A DNA stretch of 64,000 nt from JBMOKU01 sp049324315 (GCA_049324315.1 JBMOKU010000057.1:62001-126000); one strand, 5' to 3'. Shown: positions 48,376-57,224, counted from the stretch's first letter. Made by a program: numbers and translations. Notes: generated from the letters alone by a model not told the origin.

Positions 48376-49212
48376 ATGAAAAAGAAGTGGCTTTCGATTC
48401 CCTACGCCCTGTGGGCGCTGATATTCAGCATTGCGCCCATTGTTATCATAGCGGTCTATAGTTTTTGCAGTCGTTCTCCTTATGGACAAATCATATATGA
48501 ATTTACTACGGAAAATTATAAACAGTTCCTAAAACCGATCTACCTCAATGTCTTTTGGCGTTCTATTGTATTGGCTGTGGAAAGTACCGTTATTTGTTTT
48601 CTCATGGGATATCCTATGGCAATGATTATCGCCAACAGCAATATGAAAAGACGAAATATTATGGTGATGATGTTTGTACTGCCTTTATGGACAAACTTTT
48701 TGCTTCGTACCTATGCATGGATGGTACTGCTGAGGGATCAAGGGGTAATCAACCAGTTCCTTATTGCCCTAGGGATAGTCGATGAGCCTTTAAAACTTTT
48801 ATACAACACTGGGGCAGTGATTATGGGGATGGTGTATAATTTCCTACCGTTTATGGTATTACCTATATATTCTGTATTATCTAAAATCGATAAAAGCTAT
48901 ATTGAAGCGGCAGAGGATCTAGGCGGAACTACTTTGCAGGTTTTTACGAAGGTGGTATTTCCGCTGAGCATGCCCGGTGTTGTTTCAGGTGTTATTATGG
49001 TGTTTATGCCTGCTGTCAGCACCTTTGTCATTTCAGATCTTTTAGGTGGAGGCCAAACGGTGCTGCTGGGCAATCTGATTCAGAATCAGTTTCTGGTGGC
49101 GAGGAACTGGCAGTTTGGTTCGGCCATTTCCATTATTATGATGTCTCTAATCTTGATTGCCATGGGCGTATCTTCTAAATATCAAAGTGAGGATGGTGGT
49201 CAGCTGTGGTAA
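48376..49212 (+). CDS. potB: Spermidine/putrescine ABC transporter permease PotB
   Basis: A 278-residue permease with six TM segments. PLWTNFLLRTYAWMVLLRDQG is the PotB signature region, and the EAA motif is EAAEDLGGTTLQVFTKVVFP. It starts 2 bases after potA and overlaps potC by 7 bases. Confidence 0.92.
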   Translation: MKKKWLSIPYALWALIFSIAPIVIIAVYSFCSRSPYGQIIYEFTTENYKQFLKPIYLNVFWRSIVLAVESTVICFLMGYPMAMIIANSNMKRRNIMVMMFVLPLWTNFLLRTYAWMVLLRDQGVINQFLIALGIVDEPLKLLYNTGAVIMGMVYNFLPFMVLPIYSVLSKIDKSYIEAAEDLGGTTLQVFTKVVFPLSMPGVVSGVIMVFMPAVSTFVISDLLGGGQTVLLGNLIQNQFLVARNWQFGSAISIIMMSLILIAMGVSSKYQSEDGGQLW

Positions 49213-49979
49213 AAAGGGCGATGAAGGGTATCTATGCCGGTTTGATTTATGTATTTCTATACCTGCCCATCATTATGTTGATTGTTTATTCCTTCAATGA
49301 CTCCCGATATCGGGGCAAATGGAACGGCATAACGCTGAGGTGGTATAAGGAATTGTTTCGTGATAAGACCATTGTCAGTGCTTTATATAATACCTTTGCC
49401 ATTGCTATATTGGCTGCTTTGTTTGCCACGGTCATCGGCACGGTTACGGCTATTGCCATACATAACATGTCACCAAAACTGAAAACCGTGTTTATGAATG
49501 TGGCATATCTTCCGGTCATGAGTCCCGATATTGTAATCGGTATTTCTCTATTGGCATTGTTTGTATGGGTAAAGATGAAGCTGGGTTTTATAACCTTGCT
49601 GTTGGCCCATATTACATTTAATATTCCCTATGTAATCTTGGCGGTACTGCCAAAGCTGCAGCAGCTTAATCCCCATCTGGAGGAAGCGGCTTTGGATCTG
49701 GGGGCAACGCCGACACAGGCTTTTTTTAAGGTGATTTTACCGGAGATCATGCCAGGGGTAATAACAGGGGCCCTGTTGGCCTTTACTTTGTCTTTGGATG
49801 ATTTCATGGTCAGCTTTTTTACCACCGGATCCGGCGTAAACACATTATCTATTAAAGTCTACTCCATGACAAAACTGGGTGTTACACCGAAAATCAACGC
49901 GCTGTCGACCATTATGTTTGTGGGGGTTTTATCACTGCTGATGATATTGCAAACAAGAAATAAGAATATGAATGAATGA
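49206..49979 (+). CDS. potC: Spermidine/putrescine ABC transporter permease PotC
   Basis: A 257-residue permease from a GTG start inside the potB end. FNDSRYRGKWNGITLRWYKE and MSPDIVIGISLLALF are PotC features, the EAA motif is EAALDLGATPTQAFFKVILPE, and the C-terminal segment LSLDDFMVSFFTTG is diagnostic. It completes the channel with PotB. Confidence 0.93.
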   Translation: MVKRAMKGIYAGLIYVFLYLPIIMLIVYSFNDSRYRGKWNGITLRWYKELFRDKTIVSALYNTFAIAILAALFATVIGTVTAIAIHNMSPKLKTVFMNVAYLPVMSPDIVIGISLLALFVWVKMKLGFITLLLAHITFNIPYVILAVLPKLQQLNPHLEEAALDLGATPTQAFFKVILPEIMPGVITGALLAFTLSLDDFMVSFFTTGSGVNTLSIKVYSMTKLGVTPKINALSTIMFVGVLSLLMILQTRNKNMNE

Positions 49980-49992
49980 AAGGGTGATTTAA

Positions 49993-51045
49993 GTGAAAAA
50001 AATTTGGTCTGTTCTTTTGGTAGGGATGCTTCTTCTCAGTCTTACGGCATGTGGAGGAGGTAAGACAAATGAACAAGGTTATTATAATAAGCTAAATGTC
50101 TATAACTGGGGTGACTATATCGATCCTCAAATACTGGAAGATTTTGAAGCAGAGTATGGAATAGAAATCAACTATGAGAATTATGCAAACAACGAAGAAA
50201 TGCTGGCAAAGATTCAAGCCGGCGGAACAGAATATGATGTGATTTTCCCGTCAGAGTATATGATTGAAGCTATGATCAACCAAGATCTGCTGCAGGAATT
50301 GGATATGAATAATCTACCAAACTTTAAAAACATCGGAGCGCAATTTAAGAACCTTCCTTATGATCCGGGCAATAAGTACTCCGTGCCTTATTTCTGGGGA
50401 ACCATGGGAATCATCTATAACAAAATCATCGTGGAAGGTGAAGTTGACAGCTGGAATGCACTTTGGGATGAAACATATAAAGGAAATATTCTTATGCTGG
50501 ACAGTTCAAGAGATACTATCGGAATTACCTTGAAAAAACTGGGGTACTCCCTCAATACGAGAAACGTGGAGGAATTGGAAAAGGCAAAGGAAGAACTGAT
50601 CAAGCAGAAACCTCTTGTAAAGGCCTATGAGGTGGATGCTTATAAGGATATGATGATCGCAGGAGAAGGTGCCATGGCGCTGACCTGGTCCGGAGATGCC
50701 ATGCTGCTGGTTGATGAGAATCCTGATTTGGCCTATGCAATTCCTAAGGAAGGAACAAATCTGTGGTTTGATGGAATGGCTGTACCGATTACCAGCAAGC
50801 ATAAAAGAGAAGCAGAGCTGTTTATTGACTACATGATGCGTCCTGAAGTAGCTGCAAAATGTGCTGAATATGTTATGTACTCGACACCGAATGTTGAAGC
50901 CATGAAGCTGCTGCCGGAAGAAATTACGGATAATGAACTGGCGTATCCGAAAGGAAACATTATGGAAAAGGGAGAAGTCTTTATTGACCTAGGGGAGTTT
51001 ACAACAGAATATGATAGAGTATGGACGGAGATCAAGTCTTACTAG
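49993..51045 (+). CDS. potD: Spermidine/putrescine-binding lipoprotein PotD
   Basis: A 350-residue lipoprotein from GTG (AAAGGGTGATTTAA upstream), with lipobox LLSLTAC. The mature protein begins with LNVYNWGDYIDPQILEDFE, the PotD/PotF hallmark, and includes YDVIFPSEYMIE and PYFWGTMGIIYN. It binds polyamines outside the cell for PotABC. A strong terminator follows. Confidence 0.93.
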   Translation: MKKIWSVLLVGMLLLSLTACGGGKTNEQGYYNKLNVYNWGDYIDPQILEDFEAEYGIEINYENYANNEEMLAKIQAGGTEYDVIFPSEYMIEAMINQDLLQELDMNNLPNFKNIGAQFKNLPYDPGNKYSVPYFWGTMGIIYNKIIVEGEVDSWNALWDETYKGNILMLDSSRDTIGITLKKLGYSLNTRNVEELEKAKEELIKQKPLVKAYEVDAYKDMMIAGEGAMALTWSGDAMLLVDENPDLAYAIPKEGTNLWFDGMAVPITSKHKREAELFIDYMMRPEVAAKCAEYVMYSTPNVEAMKLLPEEITDNELAYPKGNIMEKGEVFIDLGEFTTEYDRVWTEIKSY

Positions 51046-51081
51046 GCAAATCCCTAGCCGTGTATATCCTTGTTTATTATC

Positions 51082-51124
51082 AGCTTGAAGACTGTAAGTA
51101 TATACAGTCTTCAAGCTTTTTTAG
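51082..51124 (+). terminator. Terminator of potABCD
   Basis: AGCTTGAAGACTGTA pairs with TACAGTCTTCAAGCT around a short loop, followed by TTTTTTA. Confidence 0.92.
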
Positions 51125-51171
51125 GGGGTAGAAAACCGCAAAGTTGGTAAAATCTTTACAATAGAAAAAGA

Positions 51172-51199
51172 TTGACATGAAAGAAATGCAACATATAGT
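51172..51199 (+). promoter_or_regulatory. Promoter of the pab-fol operon
   Basis: TTGACA (51172-51177), a 16-bp spacer, and TATAGT (51194-51199). The leader to the pabA start is about 105 bases and begins GGAGAGTCCGCG; it contains alternative hairpins GTTC/GAAC and CTGCAA/TTGCAG but no riboswitch that I can name. Confidence 0.6.
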
Positions 51200-51314
51200 A
51201 TAATAAATATGGAGAGTCCGCGAAATATGAAGAATTTTGTTCGACATAGCCGTATGCTGCAAGAACCAAGTATCACATTGCAGCTGCCGGAAAATATGTG
51301 AAAGGGTGTTCTGT

Positions 51315-51905
51315 TTGATACTGATGATTGATAACTATGATTCCTTCACCTACAACTTGGTTCAGTATCTGGCGTGTTTAGGAGAGGACGTAAAAGTATA
51401 CAGAAATGATGAAATAAGCTTGGAATCTATTGAAAGCCTAAATCCCAAGATGATTGTATTGTCCCCGGGACCATGCACACCCAACGAAGCCGGTATTTGT
51501 ATGGAGGTTGTAAGGAAATTTAAAGGAAGATTTCCGATCCTGGGTATTTGTCTTGGACACCAAACCATTGGACAAGTATTTGGAGGAAAGATCATCAAAG
51601 CTAAGGAACCGGTCCATGGCAAGGTGCATCCTATTCATCATACCAATGCAGGGGTTTTTCGTGAACTGAATAATCCTCTCAAGGTGACAAGATATCATTC
51701 CCTTGTCATCGAAAGGGAAACCCTCCCGGAATGTCTCGAAATCACGGCAGAAACCTATGACGGAGAAATCATGGGTATAAGGCATAGGGAATATATGATT
51801 GAAGGTGTTCAATTCCATCCTGAGGCCATCTTAACGGAGCAGGGGATGGATATATTGGATAACTTTTTAAAACAAGCTGCCGGGAAGCAGGTGCAGTCAT
51901 GCTGA
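51315..51905 (+). CDS. pabA: Aminodeoxychorismate synthase glutamine amidotransferase PabA
   Basis: I start at the TTG (51315) that gives MILMIDNYDSFTYNLVQYL, after AAAGGGTG. The 196-residue class I amidotransferase has the nucleophile in ILGICLGHQTIG and the His/Glu pair in VQFHPEAIL. It supplies ammonia from glutamine to PabB for p-aminobenzoate. It could also serve an anthranilate synthase (amphibolic TrpG/PabA), but the fol context favours PabA. It overlaps pabB by 7 bases. Confidence 0.9.
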   Translation: MILMIDNYDSFTYNLVQYLACLGEDVKVYRNDEISLESIESLNPKMIVLSPGPCTPNEAGICMEVVRKFKGRFPILGICLGHQTIGQVFGGKIIKAKEPVHGKVHPIHHTNAGVFRELNNPLKVTRYHSLVIERETLPECLEITAETYDGEIMGIRHREYMIEGVQFHPEAILTEQGMDILDNFLKQAAGKQVQSC

Positions 51906-53275
51906 TTAAGAAAATTAGCACCAATCGCAATAGCTTTGAATTATATACGTTATGTAAAGATCGGCAATACAGCTTTTTTCTAGATAGTGGTATGGATCAT
52001 GAAAAACTGGGGAAATATTCTTTCATAGGTTACGATCCCTTCCTTGTGTTTAAAAGTAAAAATAATCACATTACAATATTGGAAAATGAAAGAATTAAGG
52101 AATATACCGGAGATCCTTTTGAAAAACTCAAGCTGCTGTTTAAGCAGTATCATATGGATTACAAAACCGAATTACCTTTTATAGGTGGTGCTGTTGGGTA
52201 CCTTGCCTACGATTTGTGTCACCATGTTGAAAAACTTCCGAGAACAGCAGTGGATGATGTGAATATTCCTGATTGTTTTTTAGGTTTTTATGACGGCGTT
52301 ATCATTGTAGATCACGGAAGTCAAGATGTGTACATTGCAGCATTGGGAATAAATGAGCTTCCTGAAGTGGTAATCGATAGAATTGAAAAGCATATCTTGT
52401 CAGGCGAAATGAAAAAAGAAAATGTAGATATTTTGAAGAATCCACGGAAAGTTGTATTTACGTCAAATTTTGAAAAAGAAGAATATTTTAGCGCAGTCCA
52501 AAGGGTAAAAGACTATATCCGTTCTGGAGACATCTATCAAGCTAATCTGACCCAGCGGTTTACATGCGAGATGGAAGACAGTGCTTTTGAACTCTATACA
52601 AAACTTAGAAAGATAAATCCTGCACCCTTTGCAAGCTTTTTAGACTTTGGAGAAGGACACATTGTCAGCAGCTCTCCGGAAAGATTTATTCAAATCCGGG
52701 ACAGAATGATTGAGACCAGACCCATAAAAGGGACAAGACCCAGAGGAAAGACGCCTGGGGAAGATGTTAAAAATAAAGAGGAATTATTGGCAAGCGAGAA
52801 GGATCAATCGGAGCTATTGATGATTGTTGATCTTGAGCGGAATGATTTAGGAAAGATATCAAGGACAGGAACTGTGAAGGTAACGGAATTATTTCATTTG
52901 GAAGAATATCCTACGGTATTTCATCTGGTGTCCACTGTCCGTGGAGAGCTTAAGGATGAATGTGATGTGGTTGACTGTTTGAAAGCCACCTTCCCCGGGG
53001 GTTCAATCACAGGGGCACCCAAGATCAGAGCCATGGAGGTTATTGATGAATTGGAACCTACACAGAGAAACGTATATACCGGATCCATCGGGTATATAGG
53101 ATTTAATGGAGATGTAGACTTAAATATTGTCATCCGCACCATTGTATGCAAGGATGGGAAGGCATATTTCCAAACAGGAGGCGGTATCGTCTGGGATTCC
53201 GATCCCCAGTTGGAATATGAAGAGTGCTTTCATAAAGCAAGGGCTCTTATGGAAGCCTTGCGGGGTACAAGGTAA
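51899..53275 (+). CDS. pabB: Aminodeoxychorismate synthase component I PabB
   Basis: A 458-residue chorismate-binding enzyme. The key PIKGTRPRG has the Lys that distinguishes aminodeoxychorismate synthase from anthranilate synthase (PIAGT). MIVDLERNDLGKI, FPGGSITGAPKIRAMEVIDE and GSIGYIGFNGDVDLNIVIRT are also typical. It makes 4-amino-4-deoxychorismate with PabA. A family A repeat separates it from pabC by 149 bases. Confidence 0.93.
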   Translation: MLIKKISTNRNSFELYTLCKDRQYSFFLDSGMDHEKLGKYSFIGYDPFLVFKSKNNHITILENERIKEYTGDPFEKLKLLFKQYHMDYKTELPFIGGAVGYLAYDLCHHVEKLPRTAVDDVNIPDCFLGFYDGVIIVDHGSQDVYIAALGINELPEVVIDRIEKHILSGEMKKENVDILKNPRKVVFTSNFEKEEYFSAVQRVKDYIRSGDIYQANLTQRFTCEMEDSAFELYTKLRKINPAPFASFLDFGEGHIVSSSPERFIQIRDRMIETRPIKGTRPRGKTPGEDVKNKEELLASEKDQSELLMIVDLERNDLGKISRTGTVKVTELFHLEEYPTVFHLVSTVRGELKDECDVVDCLKATFPGGSITGAPKIRAMEVIDELEPTQRNVYTGSIGYIGFNGDVDLNIVIRTIVCKDGKAYFQTGGGIVWDSDPQLEYEECFHKARALMEALRGTR

Positions 53276-53300
53276 CGAGGTACAAGGCATCTAGAGCCCT

Positions 53301-53372
53301 GTAGGACTTGGGGACTGTACCTGCTGTCACACCCGCTTTTGGTGGGACAGAGGGCCTGTCCCCATGTCCTAC
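53301..53372. repeat. Family A hairpin repeat, copy 3
   Basis: GTAGGACTTGGGGAC (53301-53315) and GTCCCCATGTCCTAC (53358-53372) enclose TGTCACACCCG/GGTGGGACA. It lies inside the pab-fol operon between pabB and pabC and could influence transcript stability there. Confidence 0.8.
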
Positions 53373-53424
53373 ACGATAAACGATTAACCAAAAGAAATCA
53401 GAAGAAACGGGAGTGAGATAACTA

Positions 53425-54234
53425 ATGTATATATCTGTAAACGGAAAATTAATAGATTCCAAGGAACCATGTATCTCTCCCGTTCATGAAGGATATATGT
53501 ATGGATATGGTCTATTTGAAACCATAAAGGTTTCTGAAGGCCGCCCTGTTTTTTTAAAAGAACATATAGACCGGTTATTAGACGGCTGTCAAAGGATAAA
53601 GCTGAAGGAGACGGATTTTCTGTACAACATTGAAGCCTTGGGATGTGAGCTTCTCCAGGCTAATAATATACAGACCGGCGTACTTCGGGTGCTTTATGCA
53701 AAAGATACCGATGAGCACTACCACCTTGTTATATCAACGAGAGAATTTGCTTATGACGAAGAAAAATATAAAAAAGGCTTTCAATTGTGCTTTTCCAGTA
53801 TAAAAAGAAATCCCGACTCCTTGCTTGTCTATGTGAAATCAAATAATTATTTGGAAAATATGCTGGCTAGGCAGGGAGCCCGTGAAAAGGGATTTGACGA
53901 GGTAGTGTTCTTGAATTGCTATGGCAATGTATGCGAGGGAACCATATCCAATATATTTTTCGTAAAAGAAGGCAGGCTCTATACACCTTCCGTTGATTGC
54001 GGCATATTGCCCGGGATCATGCGGAAAAAGGTGATGGATTTAGGCAGGAAAATGGGGTTGTCTGTGAAAACCGGTGAATACGAGAAAAAATGCCTGTTGG
54101 AAGCAGATGAAATCTTTATAACCAATTCATTGATGGAGATTATGCCGGTGTCCAAATTGGATGATAAGATTTTTGATTTAGAACATAATACAATGACAAG
54201 ATTACTGATAAATGGGTTTAAGAATTTAGAATAG
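53425..54234 (+). CDS. pabC: 4-amino-4-deoxychorismate lyase PabC
   Basis: A 269-residue class IV PLP enzyme (branched-chain aminotransferase fold). MYISVNGKLIDSKEP, YGYGLFETIKV, the probable PLP lysine in LVYVKSNNYLEN, and EVVFLNCYGNVCEGTISNIF give the fold. It releases pyruvate from aminodeoxychorismate to give p-aminobenzoate. The lyase rather than D-amino-acid aminotransferase is inferred from pabAB and fol neighbours. It is 14 bases before folE. Confidence 0.88.
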   Translation: MYISVNGKLIDSKEPCISPVHEGYMYGYGLFETIKVSEGRPVFLKEHIDRLLDGCQRIKLKETDFLYNIEALGCELLQANNIQTGVLRVLYAKDTDEHYHLVISTREFAYDEEKYKKGFQLCFSSIKRNPDSLLVYVKSNNYLENMLARQGAREKGFDEVVFLNCYGNVCEGTISNIFFVKEGRLYTPSVDCGILPGIMRKKVMDLGRKMGLSVKTGEYEKKCLLEADEIFITNSLMEIMPVSKLDDKIFDLEHNTMTRLLINGFKNLE

Positions 54235-54248
54235 AAAGAGTGATGAAA

Positions 54249-54815
54249 ATGGATAAACAACGGATTGAAAGGGCTGTAAGGGAGATATTGGAGGCTATTG
54301 GAGAGAATCCGGACAGAGAAGGACTGAAAGATACGCCAAGAAGAATTGCGAATATGTATGAAGAAATATTTGCAGGAATGACAGAAGATCCGAAGAAGCA
54401 TTTGGAAATATTCTTTCAGGAAGAAAAACATGAAGAGCTGGTATTGGTAAAGGATATTCCATTTTATTCCATGTGCGAGCATCATCTGGTTCCTTTTTTT
54501 GGACATGCCCATGTGGGATACCTGCCGAAAGATGGAAAGCTGACGGGATTAAGCAAGCTGGCCAGGGTGGTTGAAACCATATCCAAAAGGCCCCAACTGC
54601 AGGAAAGATTGACGGCAAATGTTGCTGATACCCTTGTGGAGATGCTGGATCCCTATGGTGTTATTGTGGTCGTAGAGGCGGAGCATATGTGTATGACCAT
54701 GAGAGGTGTTAAAAAGCCGGGATCAAAAACTATTACATCTGCAGTCAGAGGTCTGTTTAATGCAGATGCCAAAGCCAGAGCAGAAGCCATGGCATTAATC
54801 AGCTTTAGAAAGTAA
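54249..54815 (+). CDS. folE: GTP cyclohydrolase I
   Basis: I prefer the ATG encoding MDKQRIERAVREILEAIG (54249), for which AAAGAGTGAT is well spaced; GTG/ATG starts at 54240 and 54243 are alternatives. The 188-residue protein has the zinc site of GTP cyclohydrolase I: Cys-His in YSMCEHHLVPFFGHAHVGY and the second Cys in HMCMTMRGVKKPGS. It makes 7,8-dihydroneopterin triphosphate from GTP, the first step of the pterin branch. Confidence 0.94.
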   Translation: MDKQRIERAVREILEAIGENPDREGLKDTPRRIANMYEEIFAGMTEDPKKHLEIFFQEEKHEELVLVKDIPFYSMCEHHLVPFFGHAHVGYLPKDGKLTGLSKLARVVETISKRPQLQERLTANVADTLVEMLDPYGVIVVVEAEHMCMTMRGVKKPGSKTITSAVRGLFNADAKARAEAMALISFRK

Positions 54816-54829
54816 ATGGATGGGGGCGC

Positions 54830-55693
54830 ATGAACATGCTGTATGATTTTCAAAGAAAAGTTGACGTCCAATGTGGAAAATATACGTTGAATCTTGGTTC
54901 ACGAACCTACATGATGGGGATTTTGAATATTACACCGGATTCTTTCTCTGACGGTGGTGATTTTATCGATGTAGAAAAAGCCATCACCCATGCCAAGCAA
55001 ATGGTGGCAGAAGGTGCCGACATCATTGATATCGGCGGAGAATCCACCAGACCCGGTTCCGCGGAAGTAAATGCAGAAGAAGAACTGACAAGGGTTCTGC
55101 CGGTGGTGAAAAGATTGATGGAGGAAGTAGATGTACCCATTTCTGTAGATACTTACAAAGCTGAAGCAGCGGAAGAAGTGCTGAAGCTGGGTGTTCATAT
55201 GATTAATGATGTATGGGGACTTCAGCGGGACGAACGTATGGCTTCCGTTGTTGCGAAGTATGATATACCGGTTGTTGTAATGCATAATCAAATCGGTACG
55301 GAATATAAAACTGACATCATGGAAGAAATCGGGAGATTCTTGAAGCAGTCTGCTCAGATAGCCCTAGATGCCGGTGTAAAAAAGGAAAATATTATTCTTG
55401 ATCCGGGCATAGGCTTTGGAAAGACGCCGGAACAAAATATCCATGTTATGTCCAGGCTCGAGGAATTAAATGTACTTGGCTATCCGATCCTGCTGGGGAC
55501 CTCAAGAAAATCTATGATTGGTAAAATACTAGACTTGCCTCCTAAAGAAAGGGTTGAAGGAACCATTAGTACATCTGTGATTGGCGTGATGAAGGGAATG
55601 GATATTCTCAGAGTCCATGACGTTAAGGAAAATATCAGGGCTGTCAAGGTTGCAGATGCAATTGTAAGGGGTACGAAGCCATGGACAAAATAG
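54830..55693 (+). CDS. folP: Dihydropteroate synthase
   Basis: A 287-residue TIM-barrel. YMMGILNITPDSFSDGG and IIDIGGESTRPGSAEV are the pterin-binding signatures; LDPGIGFGKTPEQN and LLGTSRKSMIG are the later loops. It joins p-aminobenzoate to the pterin and is the sulfonamide target. RBS GGGGGCGC. It overlaps folB by 13 bases. Confidence 0.95.
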   Translation: MNMLYDFQRKVDVQCGKYTLNLGSRTYMMGILNITPDSFSDGGDFIDVEKAITHAKQMVAEGADIIDIGGESTRPGSAEVNAEEELTRVLPVVKRLMEEVDVPISVDTYKAEAAEEVLKLGVHMINDVWGLQRDERMASVVAKYDIPVVVMHNQIGTEYKTDIMEEIGRFLKQSAQIALDAGVKKENIILDPGIGFGKTPEQNIHVMSRLEELNVLGYPILLGTSRKSMIGKILDLPPKERVEGTISTSVIGVMKGMDILRVHDVKENIRAVKVADAIVRGTKPWTK

Positions 55694-56046
55694 TGATGAA
55701 GAATCTTTGTTTCTACGGATACCATGGTGCCATGCCGGAAGAAAATGTGCTGGGACAGAAATTTATGGTAGATATTGCTTTATTTCTGGACTTAAAGAAG
55801 GCCGGAGAAACGGATAAGGTTGAAAATACGGTACATTACGGTGAAACATATGAACTGGTCAAGGATATCGTAGAAAATAGAAAATACAATCTGATTGAAG
55901 CCTTGGCGGAAGCAATTTCTAATGAAATCATAGCCCAGTTTCCCTTAGTGGAAGAAATTGAGGTTGTCATCAAGAAACCGGGTGCGCCGGTAAAAGGTAT
56001 ATTTGATTATTTTGGGGTAGAAATAAGGAGAAAGAGAAATGGCTAA
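55681..56046 (+). CDS. folB: Dihydroneopterin aldolase
   Basis: A 121-residue protein: VMKNLCFYGYHGAMPEENVLG with the catalytic Glu and Tyr, and IEALAEAISNEIIAQFP. The C-terminal KPGAPVKGIFDYFGVEI is typical. It overlaps folP by 13 and folK by 8 bases. Confidence 0.94.
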   Translation: MDKIVMKNLCFYGYHGAMPEENVLGQKFMVDIALFLDLKKAGETDKVENTVHYGETYELVKDIVENRKYNLIEALAEAISNEIIAQFPLVEEIEVVIKKPGAPVKGIFDYFGVEIRRKRNG

Positions 56047-56515
56047 AGCATATCTCGGGATTGGCGGCAATATAGGCGATAGGATGAAAAATATCGAGGA
56101 AACCATATCCATGTTAAAAAGCCATGGGGAGATTGAAGTCATAAGAATTTCTTCTGTTTATGAGACAGAACCCGTTGGCTATGTAGACCAGGATGCGTTT
56201 TTGAATATTGTCGTAGAAATAGGAACTACATTAGATCCCTATGATTTACTGGATTATTGTCACGTTATCGAAGGGACGCTGAAAAGAGAACGGCTTATTC
56301 GATGGGGGCCAAGAACCATTGACGTAGATATTCTGTTATATGAAGGTTTTATATCTGATGACGAAAAATTGATCGTGCCTCATCCACGGATGCTGGAAAG
56401 AGCCTTCGTCATGATTCCCTTATATGAAATTGCTCCAGATATGGTTATTGACGGAAAGGATGTAAGGGAAGTTGTTGAAGGACTTAAAACGGAAACGGTT
56501 AAGAGACTGAAATAA
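56039..56515 (+). CDS. folK: 6-hydroxymethyl-7,8-dihydropterin pyrophosphokinase
   Basis: A 158-residue HPPK. AYLGIGGNIGDRMKNIEE, VYETEPVGYVDQDAFLN, and RWGPRTIDVDILLYEG match the family. It starts inside the end of folB. It transfers pyrophosphate from ATP to the pterin for folP. Dihydrofolate synthase (folC) is not in this window. Confidence 0.95.
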   Translation: MAKAYLGIGGNIGDRMKNIEETISMLKSHGEIEVIRISSVYETEPVGYVDQDAFLNIVVEIGTTLDPYDLLDYCHVIEGTLKRERLIRWGPRTIDVDILLYEGFISDDEKLIVPHPRMLERAFVMIPLYEIAPDMVIDGKDVREVVEGLKTETVKRLK

Positions 56516-56556
56516 TTCATGAAGAAAATTGCTGAATACAGTGGAGTGATATATCG

Positions 56557-57036
56557 ATGCGTAGGATAAAGAATATTTTAAATCACCCTAAATATGTGGA
56601 ATATATGGATTTGAACGGGGCAGCAGAGCTGGATAGGCTCTACTGCCATCATGATATGCAGCATATGCTTGATGTCGCCAGAGTGGCATATATCATGGCA
56701 CTGGAGCAAAAGCTTGACATTCCTAAAGATGTTATCTATGCAACAGCATTACTTCATGACATAGGGCGATGGAAGCAGTATAAGGACAAATCAGATCATG
56801 CTGCGGTGGGTGCAGTGCTTGCAGAAGAGATTTTGACCAGCTGTGGTTTTGATGAGCACGAAGTTCATTTGATGCAGGATGCCATAAGAAATCACCGCAA
56901 AGGCAAAGACCTTCACTCTGATTTAAGCCGTATTATTTATAAGAGCGACAAAATGTCCAGATTATGCATCCAATGCATAGCAAAGGATGACTGCAAGCGC
57001 TTTGACGATGGAAAGCTTCCTGAACTTTTATATTAA
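56557..57036 (+). CDS. HD domain-containing phosphohydrolase
   Basis: A 159-residue HD protein. The metal site is His in CHHDMQHMLDVARVAYIMA, His-Asp in TALLHDIGRWKQY, and a later HAAVG, plus RNHRKGKDLHSDLSRIIYKSDKMSR. It lies 41 bases after folK in the same direction, so it may be the last gene of the operon. A role in removing phosphates from dihydroneopterin triphosphate, a step with no dedicated enzyme in this cluster, is a tempting but unsupported idea. GTGGAGTGATATATCG precedes the ATG. Confidence 0.85.
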   Translation: MRRIKNILNHPKYVEYMDLNGAAELDRLYCHHDMQHMLDVARVAYIMALEQKLDIPKDVIYATALLHDIGRWKQYKDKSDHAAVGAVLAEEILTSCGFDEHEVHLMQDAIRNHRKGKDLHSDLSRIIYKSDKMSRLCIQCIAKDDCKRFDDGKLPELLY

Positions 57037-57043
57037 CCATCAA

Positions 57044-57224
57044 CGCTACGCCACGGGGACAGTTCCTCAGGCACATAAAAAACATATGTGCCAGACGAAC
57101 CGTCCCCATGACTCCGCGCGGAATGTATTTTGTAGGGGACGGTCTCTGTGCCGTCCCGCAACCGGTCATTCTGAGCAATAGTGAAAGAGCTTCTTCTAGA
57201 TTCTTTACTATTGCTTAGGATGAC
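57044..57224. repeat. Three different hairpin repeats side by side
   Basis: 57044-57120: a family A copy, CCACGGGGACAGTTC .. GGCACAT/ATGTGCC .. GAACCGTCCCC. 57121-57159: family B copy 9, GAATGTATTTTGTAGGGGAC, then GGTCTCTGTGCCGTCCC. 57165-57224: a GTCATTCTGAGCAATAGTGA hairpin closed by TTACTATTGCTTAGGATGAC, like the widespread CATTCTGAG-type REP sequences. Together they show an insertion hot spot. Confidence 0.7.

Noticed and set aside
51206..51314. THF riboswitch
   Set aside because: Only the first bases GGAGAGT and a late ATTGCA resemble the class; the closing CTCC strand and the paired core are missing, so I do not annotate it.
7891..57224. CRISPR array
   Set aside because: The many short repeats are kilobases apart, vary in their arms and have no regular spacers.
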